A stretch of 64,000 nucleotides of DNA from Streptomyces sp. NBC_00659 (lineage in GTDB: Bacteria; Actinomycetota; Actinomycetes; Streptomycetales; Streptomycetaceae), in the NCBI RefSeq assembly GCF_036226925.1, contig NZ_CP109031.1:1178001-1242000 (forward strand), read 5' to 3'. Of this stretch, positions 35,646 to 44,319 are shown piece after piece. The notes under the pieces are model-generated. The model was not told the DNA's origin. It ran no database searches and saw only the letters and a list, made by a program, of their open reading frames with translations. Each line of letters starts with the position of its first letter. The stretch's first letter is position 1. The position numbers and the translations under genes were made by a program.

Positions 35646-35664
35646 CGTTTCAATCATTGGAACG
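35646..35664. promoter_or_regulatory. Candidate IclR operator, site 3 (19-bp palindrome)
   Basis: CGTTTCAATCATTGGAACG reads almost the same on both strands. Eight of nine base pairs match about the centre, with one T/G mismatch. It lies midway in the 138-bp divergent promoter between the SDR operon (35604) and the CMD/FAH operon (35743). Its reverse strand contains CCAATGATTGAAACG, 14/15 identical to site 1 beside iclR. Confidence 0.65.
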
Positions 35665-35742
35665 TGCGGAAGTACGGAATTGCGATGCCATTGCTTGGCA
35701 CAGCACTGCATGTACTCCGGTGCGCGCACGACACTCGGCGCC

Positions 35743-36318
35743 ATGACACGGCTGCCCCGCCTCACCCCAGGCGAACTCGACCTCGACCAACGCTCCCTCT
35801 ACGACGCGATCACCGGAGGGCCCCGCGCCGGCGGTCCCCAGCTCTTCGCCCTCACCGACGCACAGGGAAGACTCAACGGCCCCTTCAACGCGATGCTGTT
35901 CGCACCCAGGGTCGGGGCGGCCCTCCAGGAGCTGGGCTCGGCGATCCGTTACCGGACCTCGCTCAGCGATCGAATCCGCGAACTCGCCGTCCTGGCGGTC
36001 GCGGCCCAGTGGGACTCGGCCTTCGAGCGCTACGCCCACGAGCCGATCGGCAGGGCCGCGGGTCTGACCGACGCGGAGATCGCCGCGGTGAACGCCGGCA
36101 CGGCACCCGAACTCTCGGACCCCGCCGAAGCCGCCGCCCTCGAACTGGTGCGGGTGCTGGTCGCGCGGGGTGACGCCGACGACGCCGTCTTCGAGCGGGC
36201 CGTTTCATTGAACGGCATGGAGGCGGTGGTGGAGCTCACCACCCTGGTGGGCTACTACGTGACGCTCGCGCTGCAGTTGCGCGTCTTCCGCGTCGGACTG
36301 CCAGGAGACTCCGCATGA
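35743..36318 (+). CDS. Carboxymuconolactone decarboxylase-like (AhpD-like) protein
   Basis: 191 residues, all-helical CMD fold: PFNAMLFAPRVGAALQELGSAIRY, then LAVLAVAAQWDSAFERYAHEPIGRAAGL. The AhpD CxxC pair is absent, so peroxidase activity of that type is unlikely. The His in YAHEP is the conserved one in decarboxylase-type members. ATG 35743 starts a rightward operon with two FAH hydrolases and overlaps the next gene by ATGA. Confidence 0.85.
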   Translation: MTRLPRLTPGELDLDQRSLYDAITGGPRAGGPQLFALTDAQGRLNGPFNAMLFAPRVGAALQELGSAIRYRTSLSDRIRELAVLAVAAQWDSAFERYAHEPIGRAAGLTDAEIAAVNAGTAPELSDPAEAAALELVRVLVARGDADDAVFERAVSLNGMEAVVELTTLVGYYVTLALQLRVFRVGLPGDSA

Positions 36319-37196
36319 AACTCGTGACCTTCAACGACGGTCAGGTCGGCTACGTCGACGGGGAGGCCGTCGTCGAGCTCGACGTCCCGTCGATGCGCGA
36401 CTACTTCGAGCAGGAAGGGAGGGTCGAGGAGACCGGGCGCCGGTTCCCGCTCGGGGAGGTCACCCTGCGGGCGCCGATCGTGCCGAAGAAGTTCTTCCAC
36501 ACCGCCGGGAACTTCACCGACCACCACGACGAGCTGACCGCCGTCGACTGGTCGCACCCGGTGCACAAGGGGATCGTCTTCTTCCAGAACGTCGACGCGA
36601 TCATCGGTCCCGACGAGCCGATCGTGTACCCCGAGGGGCTCACCAAGGAGCTCGACTACGAACTCGAACTGGCCATCGTGATCGGCAAGAGCGGCAAGTT
36701 CTTCGGCCCGGAGGAAGCCGAGGACTACATCGCCGGCTACACGGTCTTCAACGACATCACCGCGCGTGACATCCAGCGCCGCGAGATGCAGTCGGGCGTC
36801 TTCTCCTTCTCGAAGGGGATCGACACCTTCTGCCCCATCGGCCCCTGGATCGTCACGAAGGACGAGCTTCCCGACCCGCACGCGCTCGCGATGGAGCTCC
36901 GGGTCAACGGCGAGCGGCGTCAGACCGGCAACACCGAGAAGATGATCATCTCGATCCCGCACCTGGTCGCCTACCACTCGGCCCAGGGCTACACGGCCGG
37001 CGACATCATCACCACCGGCACCATCTCGGGCGTCGCCGCCGTGCAGCCGAATCCGTTCGACTTCTACCTCCAGCCGGGCGACCGTATCGAGGCGGAGATC
37101 GAGGGCGTCGGCACGCTGCGGAACCACGTGGTCGGCTGGAAGGACGCGCACGACACCGAGCCGTTCTCCATCGACCTCTACGGCCCGGCGAACTGA
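36315..37196 (+). CDS. Fumarylacetoacetate hydrolase family protein
   Basis: 293 residues. The FAH C-terminal domain carries the metal ligands in LDYELELAIVIG (two Glu) and FNDITARD (Asp), with catalytic-lid residues in KNFTDHH-like AGNFTDHHDE. The family includes 2,4-diketo-3-deoxy-sugar-acid hydrolases and aromatic ring-fission-product hydrolases. With two rhamnosidases and two SDRs nearby, a diketo-deoxy-rhamnonate hydrolase of the non-phosphorylative rhamnose route is one option. It overlaps the CMD gene and lies 10 bp before a second FAH gene. Confidence 0.9.
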   Translation: MKLVTFNDGQVGYVDGEAVVELDVPSMRDYFEQEGRVEETGRRFPLGEVTLRAPIVPKKFFHTAGNFTDHHDELTAVDWSHPVHKGIVFFQNVDAIIGPDEPIVYPEGLTKELDYELELAIVIGKSGKFFGPEEAEDYIAGYTVFNDITARDIQRREMQSGVFSFSKGIDTFCPIGPWIVTKDELPDPHALAMELRVNGERRQTGNTEKMIISIPHLVAYHSAQGYTAGDIITTGTISGVAAVQPNPFDFYLQPGDRIEAEIEGVGTLRNHVVGWKDAHDTEPFSIDLYGPAN

Positions 37197-37206
37197 GGCG
37201 GAGCAG

Positions 37207-38040
37207 ATGCGCATAGCCACCCTCGCCAACCGGGCCGTCCTGCTCACCGAGGACGGCGCGGTCGACATCGCCGACGCCTCTTCGGGACGCTTCGGCCCGG
37301 ACCCCATGGACGTCCTGACCGACTGGACGGAGTTCCGGGCCTGGGCCGAGAGCGCCGCGCTGCCCGCGGCGAACCCGTACCGGACCGCCGATCTGGACGC
37401 GCCGGTCCCGCGGCCGCGCCAGGTCTTCGCGGTGGCGCTGAACTATCGTCCGCACGCCACCGAAGCCGGCCACGTCCCGCCCGAAGTCCCGCTTCTCTTC
37501 ACCAAGTTCCCCAGCTGCATCGTCGGCCCGGCCGCGGAGGTCGAACTGCCCAAGGGCAACGTCGACTGGGAGCTAGAGATGGTCGCCGTCATCGGCGCAT
37601 CCTGCCATCGGGTGCCCGCGAGCGAAGGCTGGGAGGCCGTGGCCGGACTCACCGTGGGGCAGGACCTCTCCGAACGAGTCCTCCAACTCACCGGCAAACC
37701 GCCGCAGTTCTCGCTGGGCAAGTCGTATCCGGGCTTCGGCCCGACCGGTCCGGCGCTGGTGACCCCCGACGAGCTGCCGGACCGGGACGACATCGCGATC
37801 GAGTGCCTGCTGAACGGCGAGAGCGTCCAGGCGGCACGCACCAGCGAGATGATCTTCTCCGTTCCGCAGTTGGTGGAGTTCATCAGTGGGGTCTGCCCGC
37901 TCTACCCCGGCGACCTGATCTTCACCGGGACCCCGGCCGGGGTGGGCAACCGTCGCGTTCCGCAGCGGTTCCTCGGCCCCGACGACGTCCTGGTCAGCCG
38001 GATCGACGGCTTGGGCGAGATGCGCCAGACGTTCCGGTGA
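37207..38040 (+). CDS. Fumarylacetoacetate hydrolase family protein (second)
   Basis: 277 residues. FAH core VFAVALNYRPHATEAGHVPPEVPLLFTKFPS, metal-ligand segment VDWELEMVAVIG, and the Asp position in GLTVGQDLSERVLQLTG. The C-terminus is LIFTGTPAGVGNRR. It is only distantly similar to its neighbour, so the two are likely sequential or alternative enzymes, not a duplication. It ends the rightward operon. Convergent with the dehalogenase-like gene, 137 bp away. Confidence 0.9.
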   Translation: MRIATLANRAVLLTEDGAVDIADASSGRFGPDPMDVLTDWTEFRAWAESAALPAANPYRTADLDAPVPRPRQVFAVALNYRPHATEAGHVPPEVPLLFTKFPSCIVGPAAEVELPKGNVDWELEMVAVIGASCHRVPASEGWEAVAGLTVGQDLSERVLQLTGKPPQFSLGKSYPGFGPTGPALVTPDELPDRDDIAIECLLNGESVQAARTSEMIFSVPQLVEFISGVCPLYPGDLIFTGTPAGVGNRRVPQRFLGPDDVLVSRIDGLGEMRQTFR

Positions 38041-38177
38041 ACGCGGCCCGCGCCGGCCGCCGCCCAGGAGGGCGGGCGCGGGTCCGCTCCGTCATGACCC
38101 GGCGCGGCACGGCCGCGTGATCGCCCACGGTCCTGCCGTCGGGCGCCTCGACGCCACGCTGGTCACCTGCACTCCCC

Positions 38178-39116
38178 CTAGCGCGGACCGCACCAGCCCG
38201 TCGGCGGAAGGAGAGAGGGACCGACGGGCTTTGCCCAGCGGTCGGTGAGCGCCCGAATCTCCTCGGCGATCAGCTTGGGGTCCTCCTCGGCCATGAAGTG
38301 GCCGCAGGAGACCGTCCGGTGCCGGAGGTCGTCGGTCCAGGCGCTCCACAGGCCCTGGGCGTGGTAGCCGAGGGCGGCTCCCCAGTCCTGCTGGAGGACG
38401 GTCACCGGCATGGCCAGCTTGTTGCCCGTGTCGCGGTCGGCGGTGTCGTGGTCCACGTCCACGCCGGCCGAGGCACGGTAGTCGGCGACGATGGAGGGGA
38501 CGGCCGCCGCGGAAGCCGCGAGGTAATGGGCGCGGACGTCGGCGGGGATCGCGTCCGGGTCGTTCGTCCAGGCATCGAGGAAGTAGGCGAAGAAGGTGTC
38601 GGCGGCCCCCTGGATCATCTCCTCGGGCAGGCCGGGAGCCTGTGCCATCAGGTACAGGTGGAAACCGATCGCGGCGGAGACCCCGTGCAGGGCGTCCCAC
38701 ATGTCGAGGGTGGGCAGGACGTCGAGGAAGAGGGCGCCGGAGACGGTGTCCGGGTGGTCCATCGCGGCGCGGAAGGCGACCAGGGCACCGCGGTCGTGAC
38801 CGGCCAGAAGGAACCGGTCGTGCCCCAGCTCGGCGGCGAGGCGCACGACGTCCCGGGCCATGGTCCGCTTGGAGTACACCTCGGGGACGGTCTCGGCGGG
38901 CTTGTCGCTGGCGCCGTATCCGCGAAGGTCGGGGCAGATCACCGTGTGGTCGGTGGCGAGATCCGCGGCGACGTGTCGCCACATCACGTGGGTCTGCGGA
39001 AAGCCGTGCAGCAGAACGACCGGCGCACCCGCGCCGCCGACGGCGGCGCTCAGCGTGACGCCGTCGTCGACTCGTACGCGGTGCTCGGTGAAACCGGGGA
39101 TGCTCGGGGTTGTCAC
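38178..39116 (-). CDS. Alpha/beta hydrolase of the haloacetate dehalogenase/epoxide hydrolase group
   Basis: 312 residues. HGFPQTHVMWRHVA, DLRGYGASDKP, nucleophile Asp108 in LAGHDRGALV and the general-base His in SCGHFMAEEDPKLIAEE place it beside fluoroacetate dehalogenases. Fluoroacetate dehalogenases hold the carboxylate with two Arg in the form D-R-G-A-R. Here the second is Leu112, and the halide-site His-Trp is His-Leu (FHLYLMAQAPG). True haloacetate activity is therefore doubtful and an epoxide or other substrate is as likely. Divergent from the SARP gene. Confidence 0.8.
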   Translation of the reverse strand: MTTPSIPGFTEHRVRVDDGVTLSAAVGGAGAPVVLLHGFPQTHVMWRHVAADLATDHTVICPDLRGYGASDKPAETVPEVYSKRTMARDVVRLAAELGHDRFLLAGHDRGALVAFRAAMDHPDTVSGALFLDVLPTLDMWDALHGVSAAIGFHLYLMAQAPGLPEEMIQGAADTFFAYFLDAWTNDPDAIPADVRAHYLAASAAAVPSIVADYRASAGVDVDHDTADRDTGNKLAMPVTVLQQDWGAALGYHAQGLWSAWTDDLRHRTVSCGHFMAEEDPKLIAEEIRALTDRWAKPVGPSLLPPTGWCGPR

Positions 39117-39268
39117 GGCGACTCCTGTGGTTCGTGGCAGAGTGGACGTTCCGGAACCGCGGCCCGGTTGTCCGGGGACGTCACCCAGGTTGCGGCCCCC
39201 GGATCAGCGATCGATGAGTGAACACACGGCACCTGCCGGAGACGGCGCCGCCCGCGAAAGGACCGGCC

Positions 39269-41296
39269 GTGGGCGTGGAGTTCGGACTGCTGGGACCCGT
39301 CGCGGCCTGGGACGGCGACGGCTCGGTCCTCCCGCTCGGGGCACCCCGCCACCGGGAGGTTCTCGGGCGGCTGCTGATCGCACGGGGCCGGGTGGTGCCG
39401 GTCGGCCGCCTCGTGGCGGACCTGTGGGAGGCCGAGCCCGCGGCGGGTACGGTCGGCGCGGTCCGCACCTTCGTGGCGGCGCTGCGCCGCGCCCTGGAAC
39501 CCGGCCGCCCTCCCCGGCAGCCCTCCCGCCTGCTGGTCACCGACGGCCCCGGCTACGCCCTGCGCACCGGTCGTGAGGCGGTCGACGCCTGGCGGTTCGA
39601 GGACACCGCCGCCCGGGCGGCCGAGACACCGCCCCACGCGGCCGTCGCCCTGTGGGACGAGGCCCTCGCCCTGTGGCGAGGGCCGGTGCTGGCCGATTTC
39701 CCCGCCGCCGCGTGGGCCGCCGCCGAACAGGCCCGGCTGGAGGCGCTCCGCCTCGACGCGGTCGAGCGGCGTGCCGACGCCCTGTTGGCCACCGGCGCCG
39801 CCCGCGATGCCGTCGCCGACCTGCGGGCCCATGTCGCCGCCCATCCGGGGCGGGAGGACGGCTGGGTCCTGCTGGCCACCGCGCTCGACCGTGCCGGAAG
39901 GCACGGTGAGTCGCTGAAGACCCTGGGCCTCGCTCGCTCCGCCCTCGCCGGAGCGAGCGGTCGATACGACACCGGGGGTGCCCTGGCCCGCGCCGAGGCC
40001 CTCATCCTCGGCGGCACCGCCGGCTCCGCGACCGAACCCGGCGGAATGACCGACAGCGTCTGGAACCGGGCCGCGGCCTCGTGGGACCGCTCGGTGCCCG
40101 CCCGGTCCCGGGCCCGGCTGCACGCCACCGCAGGCCTGCTGCGCGACCTCGCGGTGACCGGCGCCGACGGCCTTGAGGAAGCACGCCGGCACCGACGGGA
40201 TCTGGTCACGGCGGCCGAGACGACCGGCGACACGGAACTGGCCGCCAGGATCATCGGCTCCTACGACGTCCCGGCGGCGTGGACCCGCGCCGACGACCCC
40301 GACGGCGCCGGCGAACTGTCCCGGGCCGCCGCTCGGGCCGCCTCCCGGCTCGGCCCCGAAGGCCCCGCCGCGCTGCGTGCCCGGCTCCTGTCCGTCGTGG
40401 CGGTCGAGTCACGGGGCGACGCCGCCGCCGACGCCCCTCTTCCCCGGGCGGCCGGCGACCCGGCCGTCGAGCCGTGGCGGCAGCGCGCCGAACGCGCCGC
40501 CGAGGAGGCCGTCCGGCTCGCTCGGCGCCTGGGAGACCCCGCTGTCCTGGCGTTCGCCCTCAACGGCGCCTTCATGCAGTCGTTCGCCGGCTGCGGATCG
40601 GCCCGCCGCAGGGACGTCCTCGGCGGTGAACTGACCCGGCTGGCCGTCGTCCACCAACTTCCCGGGCACGAAGTCCTGGGCCGCATCGTCCGCCTCCAGG
40701 CACTCGCCGGCCTCGGCGACCTCGCGGAGGCGGACACCGAGGCGGAGGAGATCGACCGGCTCGCCCACCGCAACGAACGGCCACTGGCCAAGGTGTTCAC
40801 GTCCTGGTACCGGGCCCTGCGCACCTGCGAGGCCGAAGGCTGGACGGCGGCCCGTCCCCGGTACACACAGGTCCTGGCACAGACCGCCGACTGCGGCATG
40901 CCCGGCCTCACCCGGGGCGCGGGCGCGCTGGTCGCTCTGGTTCCGGTCATGCGGGCCGGTGCCCTTCCGGACCCCGACGACTTCGCCCGTCTCGACGCCG
41001 GTCCCTATCAACCGTGGCTGACCCCGCTGCTGTTGGCCGCCTCCGGTGCCGAGGAAGAGGCCCGGCAGGCTCTCACCGTCGTACCCCGGCCTCCGCACGA
41101 CCTCCTTCAGGAGGCACTGTGGTGCCTCCTCGCCCGCGCGGCGGCGGCCGTCGGGCACGGGCCGGTCCTGCGCCGGGCCCGCGACGAGCTGTCCACCGCC
41201 GTCGGAGAGTGGGCCGGTGCCGGGAGCGGCCTGGTCTCGTTCGGGCCGGTCGAACACCACGTCAGGGAAGCCGAAAGAGCCCTGGGAGACGGTTGA
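39269..41296 (+). CDS. SARP-type transcriptional activator (BTAD domain)
   Basis: About 675 residues from GTG 39269, chosen because GAAAGGA lies 6 bp upstream and the OmpR-like winged helix begins at once (VEFGLLGPVAAWDGDG). The DNA-binding domain (about 1-95) includes VGRLVADLWEAEPAAGTVGAVRTFVAALRRALEP. The BTAD follows (about 100-245, DAWRFEDTAARAAE to LRAHVAAHPGREDGWVLLATALDRAGR). The remaining 430 residues are helical and TPR-like, with no P-loop, unlike AfsR. SARPs activate pathway genes by binding direct repeats. No biosynthetic cluster adjoins it, apart from the divergent hydrolase. Confidence 0.87.
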   Translation: MGVEFGLLGPVAAWDGDGSVLPLGAPRHREVLGRLLIARGRVVPVGRLVADLWEAEPAAGTVGAVRTFVAALRRALEPGRPPRQPSRLLVTDGPGYALRTGREAVDAWRFEDTAARAAETPPHAAVALWDEALALWRGPVLADFPAAAWAAAEQARLEALRLDAVERRADALLATGAARDAVADLRAHVAAHPGREDGWVLLATALDRAGRHGESLKTLGLARSALAGASGRYDTGGALARAEALILGGTAGSATEPGGMTDSVWNRAAASWDRSVPARSRARLHATAGLLRDLAVTGADGLEEARRHRRDLVTAAETTGDTELAARIIGSYDVPAAWTRADDPDGAGELSRAAARAASRLGPEGPAALRARLLSVVAVESRGDAAADAPLPRAAGDPAVEPWRQRAERAAEEAVRLARRLGDPAVLAFALNGAFMQSFAGCGSARRRDVLGGELTRLAVVHQLPGHEVLGRIVRLQALAGLGDLAEADTEAEEIDRLAHRNERPLAKVFTSWYRALRTCEAEGWTAARPRYTQVLAQTADCGMPGLTRGAGALVALVPVMRAGALPDPDDFARLDAGPYQPWLTPLLLAASGAEEEARQALTVVPRPPHDLLQEALWCLLARAAAAVGHGPVLRRARDELSTAVGEWAGAGSGLVSFGPVEHHVREAERALGDG

Positions 41297-41466
41297 CCGA
41301 CCCGTCGCATGGCTCGGCATCCGCGCACCGGACGGCCGACGCCGCCAACTGAAAACCTGGTCACAATGCTGTGACCGGGCTTGATGGCCGATGCCAGGCG
41401 GCCTTCTCAACCCGCGCTGATGCCAAGTGGCCTCAGCTCCTGAATGCACGAAATCAGAGAGATAGT

Positions 41467-41682
41467 TGGCACTTCGGCGCCCGTACCAGCGAGGGCTTCG
41501 ATGATCCCGTGGTGTCGTGCGACGGTCCGACCGTGAGTTGACTCGGGTAGAGCCGACGGGGTCCAGAGCAGCCGTCCGAGCAGGTCAATGAGGACCTGAA
41601 TGTTCATGTCGTAGCGTTTACGCTTCCCGAAAGCACTGCGAGGTATCGACGCCTGGGTGCCGACAAGGACGACAAATGCCTT
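41467..41682 (-). pseudogene. IS5-type DDE transposase fragment
   Basis: About 72 codons (KAFVVLVGTQASIPRSAFGK, then RKRYDMNIQVLIDLLGRLLW, then GRTVARHHGIIEAL) match the central block of IS5/IS1421-type transposases of Streptomyces, which read like DGTLIPIDR...HGMNVQV...GRLLW...HDLTAARxHGII. The first catalytic Asp (DGT) is replaced by VGT, and both ends of the gene are missing. It abuts the promoter side of the two-TM/STAND pair, suggesting past insertion and deletion there. Confidence 0.7.
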
Positions 41683-41743
41683 CGCCCGGATCGAATTGCG
41701 CAACCCGGCCCCAGACCCCCTTGTCGTCCCCCAGGATGCTGCC

Positions 41744-42169
41744 ATGACACTCAAGCCGTGGGCATGGGCCGGACTCGGTATCAGTGCGGTCGGCTGGGCT
41801 GCAGCATTGGTCGCGATGGCCTTCATCGATCTTGGGAAGGCCGATCAGACGGCAAGTGTGACAGGTGGTTCCCTGGGGACGATCGGCTTCGCGCTCGCCC
41901 TCATGGCCCAGTTCAGCGGCTCGTCCGATTTGCCCACCACCTCCACCCGACCGCCCACCGTCGACGCCTCGGGCGCGGGTGCCATCGCGGCCGGCGGGAA
42001 CATCGGCACGGCCTCGACCGGCGGCACGACGCCGCCCACCTCCCCGCCTCAGAGCCCGCCCACCCCACCGACCTCGGGAACGTCCGGCTCCCGCGGGAGT
42101 GTCACCGCGTCCGGCCGGGGCTCCATTGCGGCGGGCGGCGATATCCGCTCGGCGAGTACAGGGAATTGA
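41744..42169 (+). CDS. Two-TM protein with duplicated GSIAAGG motif (candidate amyloid-signalling effector)
   Basis: 141 residues. Two membrane helices (about 8-29 and 41-59) are followed by a Pro/Ser/Thr-rich tail. The tail carries two copies of a 22-residue motif at 73-94 and 120-141, of the form ASGxGSIAAGGxIxxASTG, one of them at the extreme C-terminus. The same motif occurs at residues 25-46 of the protein encoded immediately downstream. The stop codon overlaps that gene's start (TGATG). No enzymatic domain is seen. The layout of an effector with a C-terminal motif next to a STAND protein with the same N-terminal motif is that of bacterial amyloid signalling (BASS) pairs. The effector role is inferred. 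Confidence 0.75.
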   Translation: MTLKPWAWAGLGISAVGWAAALVAMAFIDLGKADQTASVTGGSLGTIGFALALMAQFSGSSDLPTTSTRPPTVDASGAGAIAAGGNIGTASTGGTTPPTSPPQSPPTPPTSGTSGSRGSVTASGRGSIAAGGDIRSASTGN

Positions 42170-44319
42170 TGGACGCGGACAGCGAGCGTCAGGCGGGGGC
42201 GGCCGACGAGTCGCCCGGCGACACCCAGCCGAGGTGGGGCGTCTGGGCATCGGGCGAAGGATCGATCGCAGCCGGAGGGTCGATCGGTCTGGCGATCGCA
42301 GGCGATTACGCGGCCCCGATGTTCGTCAACCTCACAACCCCTCTGCCGGCTCCCGGAGCGTACGAACTCCCTGCCGACAAGGCCCCCACTGCCAACCTGC
42401 CGCACAATCCATACCTGTTCGTCGGACGGCAGCGTGAACTCGCAGCGCTGGATGCGACATTCAAAGACAACGGCTGTTTCGTCGTCCACGGCCTCGGAGG
42501 CATCGGTAAGTCAGCACTGGCCGCGCACTGGGCGGCGAGTCGTACCAATACGTTCGACCTTGTCTGGTGGATCACCGGGGACACGCTGGCTGACCTCAAC
42601 GAGGGCTTGGCCGATCTCGCTGTCGCATTCCAGCCCGCCCTCAGCGACCATCTGTCCCGCAAGGCGTTGTGCGACCTCGCCGTGCAGTGGCTGTGCAGGC
42701 ATGAGGGCTGGCTGCTGGTCTTGGACAACGTCACGGATCCGGCCGATGTGAAACCACTGCTGGCGCGCGCCACAAACGGGCGGTTCCTGATCACGACTCG
42801 GCGGGCGGGCGGGTGGAACGGGATCTCCAAGACGCTATCGCTGAACGTCTTGGACTTGCCGAAAGCCGTCAAACTGTTCGAGGGCGTCCACCAGCAATCG
42901 GCGCAGGGGAGATCGCTCCCCGATCCGTCGGCCAACGAGGCAGATGTCCGCGCGCTATGCGGTGAACTGGGCTGTCTTCCGCTTGCGGTGGGCCAGGCGG
43001 CGGCGTATTGCCGGGAGTCGGAAATCTCCCCTGGACGGTATCGGGAGCAGTTGACTGCCCACCCCGAGCAACTACTGGCTGTGGCACCGGAAGGCGGACG
43101 TACCGTTGCCCTGGTCTGGCGAGTGACGTTGGACCGCCTCGCGGATACCCCGCTCGCTGCGGAGATCTTGCGGGTGATTGCCTGGTGGGCACCGGACCAT
43201 ATCCACCGCTCGTATCTGACTCCCCTTGCCAGCGCGCCTGAGGTCACCGAGGCGATACGGCGACTGGCGGCACACAGCATGATCACCTTGCGCGGAGAGG
43301 AGATCTCAGTGCACCGACTGGTTCAGGCGGTCGCACGGACCAGTAGTCCGGAGGACCCACACCGTTCGCCGGAGGAGGTGACGGCGGGACGCGAGACGGC
43401 GGCCGCACTGCTGAGCACACAGGTGAAGGACAGCGCCTGGGCCATGCAGACGAGCTGGTTCAGTCACGCGGAGACGTTCCTCGGACATTCCGATCCTGAC
43501 ACGGAACAGAGTGTGCTGCTCTTGTGCCATACCCAGCGATGGCGCCGGATCTTCCTTGAGGACGGCGGTATCGACGAGGTCGAACACGTACTGGCTGTCG
43601 CTAAACGAATTTGTGGTCGCCGCCACACGACCACACTGCTCGCGAGATACTACGTGGCTGAGCACCACCTGGAACTGGGAAACTGGCTTGTCGCACGTGA
43701 CCTGCTGATCAGGAACCTGTTCGTCACCGCCTGGATGTTCGAGCGCAACCACCCCGAGCGGATCATGGCCAGTGCCCGGCTGGCGCGTCCGGCTTTCGAG
43801 AGCGGCAAGTTCTGGGCCGCAGTTGAAATGACGGACCGGGCGAATCGCAGGGCCGAGCGGTCTCTCGGCCCTGACCACGAGACGACCGTGAAACTTGGTT
43901 TCTGGGCGGCCCAGAACAAGCTGATGCTCGCCCTACGGTTCCCCAATCTATATACCGAGCGAGCGATCGACGAGGTTGAGCAACAGATCGGCCGCCACGA
44001 TCTCGCCGGCGATGCCGCCGCGGGGTTGATTTTCAGTCTCGTGGAGTTCCATGTGCGGACCGGGGACCCCGCGCGGGCAATCCGTACGGTGGAGATGTTC
44101 GCGCCGAAGCTGGCCAGGAGCCATGGTGAGCTGCATGTGTCGACACTGAGCCTCCGCTGCCTCCAGGTGGAATTGCTGATAGCGAGCGGAAGGGACGACA
44201 GCGCCAAGACCCTGCTCGCCCCCCTCCGCAACGATTGGGAGCAGCTGCTCCAGGACACCAGGATTCCCGCCTCGCTGCGTACGAGACTGGACGAAATTCT
44301 CTGTACCCTCAGCCCGTGA
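42169..44319 (+). CDS. NB-ARC/TPR STAND NTPase (NLR-like)
   Basis: 716 residues. An N-terminal GSIAAGG motif (25-46) is followed by FVGRQRELAAL and an NB-ARC ATPase: P-loop GLGGIGKS at 108-115, Walker B LLVLDN at 182-187, FLITTRR at 206-212, GLPL-like LGCLPLAVGQAAAY, and a winged-helix His in SVHRLVQAV. The C-terminal half (about 430-716) is TPR-like, with LGPDHETTVKLGF. STAND proteins oligomerise on ligand binding and trigger an effector, here most likely the two-TM protein encoded just upstream in a 1-bp overlap. Roles in phage defence or signalling are known for the class, but nothing here identifies the trigger. Confidence 0.9.
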   Translation: MDADSERQAGAADESPGDTQPRWGVWASGEGSIAAGGSIGLAIAGDYAAPMFVNLTTPLPAPGAYELPADKAPTANLPHNPYLFVGRQRELAALDATFKDNGCFVVHGLGGIGKSALAAHWAASRTNTFDLVWWITGDTLADLNEGLADLAVAFQPALSDHLSRKALCDLAVQWLCRHEGWLLVLDNVTDPADVKPLLARATNGRFLITTRRAGGWNGISKTLSLNVLDLPKAVKLFEGVHQQSAQGRSLPDPSANEADVRALCGELGCLPLAVGQAAAYCRESEISPGRYREQLTAHPEQLLAVAPEGGRTVALVWRVTLDRLADTPLAAEILRVIAWWAPDHIHRSYLTPLASAPEVTEAIRRLAAHSMITLRGEEISVHRLVQAVARTSSPEDPHRSPEEVTAGRETAAALLSTQVKDSAWAMQTSWFSHAETFLGHSDPDTEQSVLLLCHTQRWRRIFLEDGGIDEVEHVLAVAKRICGRRHTTTLLARYYVAEHHLELGNWLVARDLLIRNLFVTAWMFERNHPERIMASARLARPAFESGKFWAAVEMTDRANRRAERSLGPDHETTVKLGFWAAQNKLMLALRFPNLYTERAIDEVEQQIGRHDLAGDAAAGLIFSLVEFHVRTGDPARAIRTVEMFAPKLARSHGELHVSTLSLRCLQVELLIASGRDDSAKTLLAPLRNDWEQLLQDTRIPASLRTRLDEILCTLSP

